DNA of 5,259 nt from CAG-791 sp045113775 (lineage in GTDB: Bacteria > Bacillota > Clostridia > Lachnospirales > Lachnospiraceae): assembly GCA_045113775.1 (NCBI GenBank), contig JBGUJH010000095.1, positions 1 to 5,259 on the forward strand. The letters are read 5' to 3'. The notes below the pieces were generated by a model. It was given only the letters and a program-made list of their open reading frames with translations, did not search any database and was not told the origin of the DNA. Within the stretch, counting starts at the first letter, position 1; the number at the start of each line of letters is the position of its first letter. The position numbers and the translations under genes are program-made. Shown here one piece after another: positions 1-5,259 of the stretch.

Positions 1-1
1 T

Positions 2-652
2 ACGGATATCCACCTTGTCGGAGAGAATCATCTGACCGGCATGCAGGGAATCGGCGGGATTGTCGGAACCGGATTTGACCTGATCTCGGACTGCAGCGCG
101 ACCGCTGATATTACTGTATCGGGAGATGACGGTGCCTGTGCGGGAGTGATCGCCGGAGGGACAACGATGAGTTCGATCAAGAACTGCGAAGTGACAGGCG
201 GAAGTATCACCGCCAATGGCAATGCAACCTGGGGCTTTGGTGCGCTCTGCGGTGCGCCCTGGGGGGCTCCTGAGATCACGGACTGCAAAGTCAGCGGTAC
301 CGTGATCACCGTGAGCGGAGAGAACAACCGTCTGGTCGGCGGCCTGGTCGGATTCGGCGGATCCTATGATCCGACGGCGCCTGCGCAGATTTCCAGCTGC
401 ACGGTCGAAGATGTGAGCATTGTCGTTTCAGAGACAACGGATTCCGTCGGAGGCCTCATCGGCGCAGGAAAGGAAATGATGGAGGGAAGCGATGTGATGT
501 CTTCCTTCGTGATCAGTGGCTGTTCAGTGTCCGGAACCATCGAGGGCGGTGGGAACAATGTTGGCGAAGTTGTCGGTGATCCCGCCTGCGCGGTATCTGT
601 TGACTGCGAAGGAGGTATGACAGTATCTGCTGCGTTGGATACAGCGGCGTAA
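2..652 (+). CDS. GLUG-like repeat surface/secreted protein, 3' end only
   Basis: The reading frame is open from the window edge, so this is the C-terminal 216 residues of a longer protein; the ATG at 41 is internal and has no ribosome site. The sequence is rich in Gly, Ser, Thr and Val. It shows about five degenerate repeats of the form I-x-x-C-x-V, then a beta-rich stretch, then a Gly-rich G-G-L/I-V/I-G turn, with repeat cysteines near visible residues 31, 62, 95, 133 and 174. This pattern resembles the GLUG motif of bacterial cell-surface proteins and suggests a stacked beta-solenoid. No LPXTG motif, C-terminal membrane helix or charged tail precedes the TAA stop, so wall attachment, if any, must be encoded upstream or be non-covalent. 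The N-terminal signal region is outside the window. The ligand is unknown. There is no sign of functional linkage to the downstream regulon; a new promoter separates them. Confidence 0.7.
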   Translation, partial: TDIHLVGENHLTGMQGIGGIVGTGFDLISDCSATADITVSGDDGACAGVIAGGTTMSSIKNCEVTGGSITANGNATWGFGALCGAPWGAPEITDCKVSGTVITVSGENNRLVGGLVGFGGSYDPTAPAQISSCTVEDVSIVVSETTDSVGGLIGAGKEMMEGSDVMSSFVISGCSVSGTIEGGGNNVGEVVGDPACAVSVDCEGGMTVSAALDTAA

Positions 653-872
653 ACAAGCCAAAAGATCAAAGACGGTAAGCTCGGTCATTTAATCTCCGAG
701 AAGCTGACGTCACTTCGTGGACACCGACAACGATGACTTGGTAACTATTGCAAAGCCCGGCATGCGTGAAGCGGAGTACTTCATGTATATCGGGCTTATT
801 AATGGGGAAAAGAGCAGCGAAATCTTGAAAGTTATCCAGCCATTATCGTATAGTGTAGTTAGAGAATTCTAA
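653..872 (+). other. Intergenic stretch with a possible frame-broken coding remnant
   Basis: No confident gene is visible. After the upstream stop the same frame stays open to a TGA at 734, reading a plausible protein segment (containing KIKDGKLGHLISEK). Another frame is open from 708 to the stop at 870-872 and gives 54 residues, including AKPGMREAEYFMYIGLINGE, with a coding-like composition. A single frameshift near 710-716 would join the two into a roughly 70-residue tail. The only ATG in the second frame with any length after it (762) lacks a ribosome site. I do not recognise the family. It may be the decayed 3' end of a gene lost before the downstream regulon, or chance open frames. The 3' part also contains the promoter and overlaps the operator of the next gene. 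Confidence 0.3.
825..854 (+). promoter_or_regulatory. Sigma-A-type promoter for the ATC hydrolase-like gene
   Basis: A -35 box TTGAAA (825-830) and a -10 box TATAGT (849-854) are separated by 18 bases, each matching five of six consensus positions. Transcription would start near 861, inside the inverted repeat at 856-875, the usual position for a repressor site. The leader would be about 65 bases if translation starts at 926. Predicted from sequence only. Confidence 0.65.
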
Positions 873-875
873 CTA
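856..875. promoter_or_regulatory. Operator-like inverted repeat TAGTTAG-N6-CTAACTA (copy 1)
   Basis: Perfect 7-base arms TAGTTAG (856-862) and CTAACTA (869-875) flank a 6-base spacer, AGAATT. The repeat begins two bases after the predicted -10 box and covers the predicted start point, so a bound repressor would block initiation. The core GTTAG-N6-CTAAC recurs before the ABC operon at 1738-1753. The TTAG-N6-CTAA core has the half-site spacing of one dimer site within the known DtxR/IdeR box (TTAGGTTAGSCTAACCTAA), so a DtxR-family metal-dependent repressor is the leading candidate; this identity is inferred. Confidence 0.65.
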
Positions 876-925
876 AAGCCATGTGGCTTACAGTTTTCAT
901 GCCGGATGTGGAACGGGTAATAATC

Positions 926-1621
926 ATGAATCATTTAGCGATTAAACAGCTTCCCTATGGGAAGCCGATTCGGAACTGGCTGATAGACCGTTACGGTAAA
1001 ACAGAGGCAATTAAAGTCTGGAAGAAAACACGAAAAAACTATCAGAACTATCTGTCAGACCTGCCGGATTACGGAGGAAGAAAAAACGGACACGTAAGAG
1101 CGATTTACGGCGGTCTTCTGATCTTCGCGCTATATCCCGCGTTGCCGGATCAGCCCACGATTTCTGAACTGCAGGACTTTGTGCAGAAGCTGTTCATGGG
1201 ACCTTTTACAAAGCTTGGGTGGGTTTTTGACCTGAACCGTCCATCCGATATGTGGCTGATCGACAAAGTGTTCCGGAAGTCGGGAAACAGGGACCGCAAA
1301 GATATTCTTCGGTATCCGGAAGGATTTATTAATACTGATTCGCCATATGACAAAGAACACCATGCGGCAAGATATTGCTTTACCCAGTGCCCGAATGCGG
1401 AATTCGCAAAAAGCCATGGGCTTTTACATGTGCTTCCGCTTCTGTGCAACAGTGATTTCTTCGGGATCAGCGAGATCCACGGACAGCTGATCCGGTGCGG
1501 CACATGCGGGAACAGTGACGCCTGCGACTATCTGGTTGTGGGAAGTGAAAATCCGATCGCCAGGGAATATGAAACCGTAACAGATGAACTGGGCTTTCTG
1601 GTCAGCAGGAAGAAGGCATAA
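926..1621 (+). CDS. L-2-amino-thiazoline-4-carboxylic acid hydrolase-like protein
   Basis: This 231-residue, probably cytoplasmic protein has no signal peptide. Its C-terminal half resembles the ATC hydrolase family, whose founding Pseudomonas members open the thiazoline ring of L-2-amino-thiazoline-4-carboxylate to S- or N-carbamoyl-cysteine. The family-like signature is Y-C-F-T-Q-C (150-155), L-C-N-S-D (173-177), L-I-R (188-190) and C-D-Y (200-202), matching my recollection of an eC...lC..D...R...CDF pattern. The N-terminal half (1-110) looks helical, with Y-G-K and K-x-W motifs. Cysteines are numerous: C151, C155, C174, C191, C194, C200. The frame is also open from an ATG at 881, but that ATG follows the operator by five bases and has no ribosome site. 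The ATG at 926 has a weak GGAACGG eight to nine bases upstream and gives a more natural N-terminus. The gene has its own promoter, operator and terminator, so it is monocistronic. Family assignment is fairly sure; the substrate here is unknown. Confidence 0.75.
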   Translation: MNHLAIKQLPYGKPIRNWLIDRYGKTEAIKVWKKTRKNYQNYLSDLPDYGGRKNGHVRAIYGGLLIFALYPALPDQPTISELQDFVQKLFMGPFTKLGWVFDLNRPSDMWLIDKVFRKSGNRDRKDILRYPEGFINTDSPYDKEHHAARYCFTQCPNAEFAKSHGLLHVLPLLCNSDFFGISEIHGQLIRCGTCGNSDACDYLVVGSENPIAREYETVTDELGFLVSRKKA

Positions 1622-1686
1622 GAGCCAGGAAACACATGCAGGAGGAGCAGGAAAAAACGAGGAATTCCTGAAAAGTATTAGATTTT

Positions 1687-1726
1687 ACGCCTTCTAAGAT
1701 ATACGTATGCAAAGAAGGCGTTTTTT
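1687..1726 (+). terminator. Rho-independent terminator after the ATC hydrolase-like gene
   Basis: A perfect 9-base stem, ACGCCTTCT (1687-1695) pairing with AGAAGGCGT (1713-1721), encloses a 17-base loop and runs into six T residues (1721-1726). The loop contains the small palindrome ATACGTAT (1701-1708), which could extend the structure. It lies 65 bases after the stop at 1621 and ends 11 bases before the second operator, separating the two transcription units. Confidence 0.85.
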
Positions 1727-1737
1727 ATCAGATATAG

Positions 1738-1753
1738 GTTAGCATATTCTAAC
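1738..1753. promoter_or_regulatory. Operator-like inverted repeat GTTAG-N6-CTAAC (copy 2)
   Basis: Arms GTTAG (1738-1742) and CTAAC (1749-1753) flank a 6-base spacer, CATATT. Core arms and spacing are identical to the repeat at 856-875, and the last three spacer bases (ATT) also agree. It sits between the upstream terminator and the ribosome site of the first ABC gene, only three bases before the AAAGGGG. A companion promoter is not clear: -10-like TATAGG (1733-1738) and CATATT (1743-1748) overlap the repeat, but no convincing -35 box lies at the right distance. Occupancy should block transcription of the ABC operon; the regulator is inferred to be DtxR-like, as for copy 1. Confidence 0.65.
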
Positions 1754-1770
1754 AAGAAAGGGGTGAATGT

Positions 1771-3501
1771 ATGTATAAAAAGATCAAGCCCTATATGGGC
1801 GGGTATCTGCGCTATACGAGACGGTCGGCAGTCTCGATCACTGCTGCCGTGATCCTGAGCGTTGTGCCTTATTTTCTGCTTTACCAGCTCATAGCGCCGC
1901 TTCTTAACGGCGAGAGTCTGACATCGGGCTATGTCGCCTTAAGGGTTGTTATTACAGCGGTCTGCCTCGTGGGTAATGCTGTATTGTATGTCCACGGGCT
2001 GGACCTGAGCCACTACAGTGCATATAACACACTGCGAAATCTGAGAACCGCCCTGCAGGGCCGGTTGGAGCAGCAGCCTCTGGGCGCGATCCGGGAGCTG
2101 GGCAACGGGCGGATCAAAAAAGTGTTTACGGACGACATCGAAACGATCGAGCTTTTGCTTGCGCACGCTATACCGGAAGGAATTGCCAACCTGATCATCC
2201 CTGCGGTGGTCATGGTCGCTATGTTCTTCGCGGACTGGAAGCTGGCTCTGCTGTCCCTGGCATCCCTCCCTTTCGGAATGTTCGCTATGGGAATGATGTT
2301 CAAGATCGGCATGAGCCGCATGGAAGCGTATTATGCTGCTGCAGCGAAGATGAACAATACCATCATCGAATATATCAACGGCATGGAGGTCGTCAAGGTC
2401 TTTAACCGGGACGGAGAAAGCTATGCCCGCTATGAAAATGACATTCATTATTATCGGGATATGACCTTGGACTGGTACCGCATCTGCTGGCCTTGGATGG
2501 CGCTCTATTCCAGTATTCTTCCATGCGTGGCGCTCTTTACACTGCCTATCGGCGGATGGTTCGTGCTGAAGGGATGGAGTACGCTGGCAGATTTCGTCCT
2601 GGTGCTGTGCATGACCCTTGCCGTCGGACCGCCGCTTCTCAAAGCGATCGGTTTTGCGGGAAAGTTCCCGCAGCTCAATTACAAGGTGGAGGAGCTGGAA
2701 AGGCTGTTGGACAATCCTCCGCTGAAGCAGTCTGATCGGGGGTTCGAGGGCAAAAACCACGATATATGTTTTGAGGATGTCCATTTCAGCTATAAAAATA
2801 CCGAGGTCATCCATGGGATCGACCTTACCATAAGAGAAGGCGAAATGGCTGCCCTGGTTGGGGAGAGCGGCAGCGGCAAATCCACGCTGGCGCGGCTCCT
2901 CGTGCATTTTTACGATCTTGACAGCGGGAAGATCACGCTTGGCGGACAAGATATCACCGATATGCGGATCGAAGCGCTCAATGACCAGATCGCGTTTGTC
3001 TCCCAGGAACAGTTCCTGTTCAATACAAGTCTTTATGAGAACATCCGCCTTGGCAAACCGGACGCTTCGAGAGAGGAAGTCCTTATTGCAGCGAGCCTTG
3101 CCCAGTGTGACGAATTCCTTGAAAGGTTCCCGCAGGGCATCGATTCGAAAGCCGGCGACGGCGGTAAGATGCTCTCCGGAGGGGAACGTCAGCGCATTTC
3201 TCTGGCCAGGGCGCTTCTGAAGGACGCGCCGATCATTGTGCTCGATGAGGCTACAGCTTTTATTGATCCGGAGAATGAGGAAAAGATGAATGCGGCGATC
3301 TCGGAAGTGATCCGGGGCAAGACCGTGCTCATCATTGCTCACCGGCTTCACACTGTAACAGGGGCGGATCAGATCATCGTGCTGGATAACGGAAACATTG
3401 ACGCGCGGGGGACACATGAAGAGCTTTTAAAGTCTTCTCCGGTTTATCAAAGACTCTGGGCCGCGGCTCAGCAGAGTATCGAATGGGAGGTGAGGGCATG
3501 A
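1771..3501 (+). CDS. ABC transporter half-subunit (TMD-NBD), YbtP/IrtA-like, first of pair
   Basis: This 576-residue inner-membrane protein has an exporter-fold domain with about six helices (near 20-45, 54-78, 132-153, 156-176, 241-268, 269-292), then a nucleotide-binding domain from about 331. ATPase motifs are complete: A-loop Tyr341, Walker A GESGSGKST (364-372), Q-loop Gln412, signature LSGGE (468-472), Walker B ending D492 with catalytic Glu493, and switch His524. The start is fixed by AAAGGGG (1757-1763), seven bases before the ATG. The stop overlaps the next gene, so the two products probably form a heterodimer. Length and layout fit half-transporters in general. The L-A-H-A-I-P-E segment (130-136) and D-W-K-L-A-L (155-160) recall the YbtPQ/IrtAB siderophore importers, as does the DtxR-like operator just upstream. 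A drug, lipid or peptide exporter remains possible. Transporter class is certain; substrate and direction are not. Confidence 0.9.
   Translation: MYKKIKPYMGGYLRYTRRSAVSITAAVILSVVPYFLLYQLIAPLLNGESLTSGYVALRVVITAVCLVGNAVLYVHGLDLSHYSAYNTLRNLRTALQGRLEQQPLGAIRELGNGRIKKVFTDDIETIELLLAHAIPEGIANLIIPAVVMVAMFFADWKLALLSLASLPFGMFAMGMMFKIGMSRMEAYYAAAAKMNNTIIEYINGMEVVKVFNRDGESYARYENDIHYYRDMTLDWYRICWPWMALYSSILPCVALFTLPIGGWFVLKGWSTLADFVLVLCMTLAVGPPLLKAIGFAGKFPQLNYKVEELERLLDNPPLKQSDRGFEGKNHDICFEDVHFSYKNTEVIHGIDLTIREGEMAALVGESGSGKSTLARLLVHFYDLDSGKITLGGQDITDMRIEALNDQIAFVSQEQFLFNTSLYENIRLGKPDASREEVLIAASLAQCDEFLERFPQGIDSKAGDGGKMLSGGERQRISLARALLKDAPIIVLDEATAFIDPENEEKMNAAISEVIRGKTVLIIAHRLHTVTGADQIIVLDNGNIDARGTHEELLKSSPVYQRLWAAAQQSIEWEVRA
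3486..3492 (+). promoter_or_regulatory. Ribosome binding site deciding the start of the second ABC gene
   Basis: GGAGGTG lies inside the last codons of the first ABC gene, with GGAGG (3486-3490) seven bases before the ATG at 3498. The in-frame ATG at 3483 precedes this site and has none of its own, so 3498 is the better start. It produces an ATGA stop-start overlap typical of translational coupling. Confidence 0.8.
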
Positions 3502-5234
3502 TCGCATTGATGCAGAGGATCCTTGATCTCGCGAAAGGGTACCGGACACGTATCCGGCTGGCGGCGATCTGTTCGTTTCTCAAAGCTTTCTTGAGCAAAT
3601 CACCTATTGTGATGGCTTATTTCATGATCACCTGGTTCCTTGAAGGGAGCATGAGCGGGAAAAAATGTGTTCTGGCGGGTATTGTTATGATTGTCTGCCT
3701 CGGACTTGAATGCCTGTTCCAGAATCTGGCGGACCGGATGCAGTCGGGTGCCGGTTTCGAGATGCTGGCGGATCTGCGGGGGCAGCTGGGGGCGCATCTT
3801 CGCCGAATGCCCATGGGCTTTTTCACCGAGGGCAACATCGGCCGCATCAGCTCCGTGCTTTCCACGGACATGGTCTTTATCGAGGAGAACCTGATGATGA
3901 CGCTGGCGGACCTGATGAGCTATCTCTTCTCCGCAGCTATTTTCATACTGTTCATGTTCGCCTTCGACTTCCGTCTCGGGCTCGGCGCACTGGCTGTCAC
4001 AGCAGTGATGTACGGCATCGGCGAGGCCATGAAAAAGAATACGCTGATGCACTCGGCAGAGCGCCAGGCTGCTGCGCAGCAGGTCACCGATGCCGTGATC
4101 GATTTCACGGAGGGGATCGGCATCATCAAGACATACAACCTTTTGGGGGAGAAGTCAAAAGAACTCACTGACAGCTTTGCCGTCAACTGTGAGAAAAACC
4201 TCAGCTTTGAAAAGGATTACGCGCCCTGGTCCATCGCCATGTATTCCGCTTACGGACTCGGCACGGCTGCTATGATGTGGCTCTCCTTTATGCTCTATCA
4301 GGACGGCACACTGACACTCGCCATGCTGATCGGAATGCTCCTGTTCGTGTTCGAACTCTTCTCCCCGCTGAAGGCATTTTATAGCCAGGTGGCCCGCCTC
4401 ACTGTCATGAACGCCTGCCTTGACCGGATCGAATCGGTCTTTGCGGAAAAAGAACTGGACAATAGCGGCACAGCCGCCATTCCGGCAGAAGGCGTGCCGG
4501 AGATCGAGTTCCGGGATGTCAGCTTTGGCTATAACGAGCGCGAGGTTTTGAAGGACGTTTCCTTTACTGTGCCAAAAGACAGCATGACCGCGCTTGTCGG
4601 CCCTTCCGGCAGCGGTAAGACGACCATTGCCAACCTCCTTCCGAGGTTCTGGGATGTGAAGAAAGGTACGGTCCTCCTTCGTGGAACAGATATACGCACA
4701 GTTCCTCTTGCAGAGCTGATGGACAACATCAGTATGGTATTCCAGCGAGTCTATCTCTTTCAGGATACGGTCTACAACAACATCGCTATTGGCAGAATGG
4801 ACGCCACCCGCGAAGAGGTCGAGGAGGCGGCGAAAAAAGCGCGCTGCTACGACTTTATCATGGCTTTGCCGCAAGGCTTCGATACGATGATCGGCGAAGG
4901 CGGTGCCAGTCTCTCCGGCGGTGAGCAGCAGCGGATCTCCATCGCCCGCTGTATCTTAAAGGACGCGCCTATTGTCATCCTGGACGAGGCCACCGCCAGT
5001 GTGGACGCGGACAACGAGAGCCATATCCAGGCAGCGATCTCGGAACTGGTCAGGGGAAAGACCATTCTGGTCATTGCGCACCGCCTCAACACGATCGAGA
5101 GCGCAGACCAGATTCTTGTCATTGAGAATGGCCGCATCAGGGAACAGGGCAATCATGACACGCTTATGGCAGCAGGCGGACTGTATCACACTATGGTTTC
5201 CAAGAGAAGCGAGATTAAGGGCTTTTCGCATTGA
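3498..5234 (+). CDS. ABC transporter half-subunit (TMD-NBD), YbtQ/IrtB-like, second of pair
   Basis: This 578-residue inner-membrane protein has about six helices (near 18-48, 56-78, 133-156, 158-176, 243-266, 273-292) and a nucleotide-binding domain from about 335. It keeps A-loop Tyr345, Walker A GPSGSGKTT (368-376), Q-loop Gln416, signature LSGGE (472-476), Walker B ending D496 with catalytic Glu497, and switch His528. Starting at 3498, it overlaps the first ABC gene by four bases, so balanced synthesis and a heterodimer are expected. Its membrane domain diverges clearly from its partner's, while the nucleotide-binding domains stay similar, as in obligate pairs. Unlike many heterodimeric exporters, neither subunit has lost its catalytic Glu or signature motif. 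YbtPQ/IrtAB-type metallophore import is the favoured role given the operator and the ATC hydrolase-like neighbour; multidrug export is the alternative. The 25 bases after the stop show no terminator, so the operon may continue past the window. Confidence 0.9.
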   Translation: MIALMQRILDLAKGYRTRIRLAAICSFLKAFLSKSPIVMAYFMITWFLEGSMSGKKCVLAGIVMIVCLGLECLFQNLADRMQSGAGFEMLADLRGQLGAHLRRMPMGFFTEGNIGRISSVLSTDMVFIEENLMMTLADLMSYLFSAAIFILFMFAFDFRLGLGALAVTAVMYGIGEAMKKNTLMHSAERQAAAQQVTDAVIDFTEGIGIIKTYNLLGEKSKELTDSFAVNCEKNLSFEKDYAPWSIAMYSAYGLGTAAMMWLSFMLYQDGTLTLAMLIGMLLFVFELFSPLKAFYSQVARLTVMNACLDRIESVFAEKELDNSGTAAIPAEGVPEIEFRDVSFGYNEREVLKDVSFTVPKDSMTALVGPSGSGKTTIANLLPRFWDVKKGTVLLRGTDIRTVPLAELMDNISMVFQRVYLFQDTVYNNIAIGRMDATREEVEEAAKKARCYDFIMALPQGFDTMIGEGGASLSGGEQQRISIARCILKDAPIVILDEATASVDADNESHIQAAISELVRGKTILVIAHRLNTIESADQILVIENGRIREQGNHDTLMAAGGLYHTMVSKRSEIKGFSH

Positions 5235-5259
5235 ATTCCCGCTCAAATGGCATATAATA

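Noticed and set aside
680..700. Hairpin CTCGG/CCGAG as terminator of the repeat-protein gene
   Set aside because: The stem is five bases and is not followed by a T-tract.
881..925. Upstream ATG (881) as the start of the ATC hydrolase-like protein
   Set aside because: It has no ribosome site, lies five bases after the operator, and the added 15 residues do not look like part of the domain. It cannot be excluded, as the site before 926 is weak.
1648..1670. Small hairpin CAGGAA/TTCCTG after the ATC hydrolase-like gene
   Set aside because: The stem has only six bases with an 11-base loop and no T-tract; the terminator at 1687-1726 is far better.
1939..3417. Long open frame of 492 residues on the minus strand
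   Set aside because: It lies wholly antisense to the first ABC gene, has no ribosome site or family motifs, and its low-complexity charged composition is what the complement of a GC-rich gene produces.
3483..3497. Upstream ATG (3483) as the start of the second ABC gene
   Set aside because: The strong GGAGGTG lies after this ATG and is correctly spaced for 3498.
4155..4874. Minus-strand open frame of 239 residues
   Set aside because: It is antisense to the second ABC gene, which carries all diagnostic motifs; the antisense product shows none.
3291..5090. Near-identical DNA stretches shared by the two ABC genes (for example GCGATCTCGGAA)
   Set aside because: They fall in the conserved nucleotide-binding domains and are explained by paralogy; there is no need to invoke a mobile repeat or recent gene conversion.

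Overview
The window looks like chromosomal DNA of a Gram-positive, moderately GC-rich Bacillota, most likely a gut-type Clostridia (Lachnospiraceae or Oscillospiraceae-like). The grounds are strong GGAGG-type ribosome sites, sigma-A-like promoter boxes, a U-tailed intrinsic terminator, a GLUG-like repeat protein, and protein families common in such genomes. This placement is inference; no marker gene is present. All supported genes are on the + strand.

Layout. (1) Positions 2-652 hold the 3' end of a gene for an extracellular-type repeat protein with about five Cys-containing GLUG-like repeats. (2) Positions 653-880 carry no confident gene: there is a short, apparently frame-broken coding remnant, then a good promoter (825-854) and an inverted repeat over its predicted start point (856-875). 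(3) Positions 926-1621 encode a protein resembling the L-2-amino-thiazoline-4-carboxylate (ATC) hydrolase family, followed by an intrinsic terminator (1687-1726). (4) A second inverted repeat of the same design (1738-1753) lies directly before a two-gene operon. (5) Positions 1771-3501 and 3498-5234 encode two half-size ABC transporters (TMD-NBD each), overlapping by ATGA, which probably form a heterodimer. Both keep all canonical ATPase motifs.

How they may work together. The two transcription units share the operator GTTAG-N6-CTAAC. Its TTAG-N6-CTAA core equals the spacing of one dimer site in the classic DtxR/IdeR box, so a metal-responsive DtxR-family repressor is a reasonable candidate regulator. 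Paired exporter-fold ABC proteins with two intact ATPase sites resemble the YbtPQ/IrtAB type that imports metal-siderophore complexes, although export cannot be excluded. The co-regulated gene resembles enzymes that open thiazoline rings, and thiazoline is the ring found in yersiniabactin-type metallophores. The working hypothesis is therefore a small iron-regulated regulon that imports a thiazoline-containing metallophore and processes it in the cytoplasm. The operator pair and gene order are visible in the sequence; regulator, substrate and transport direction are inference.
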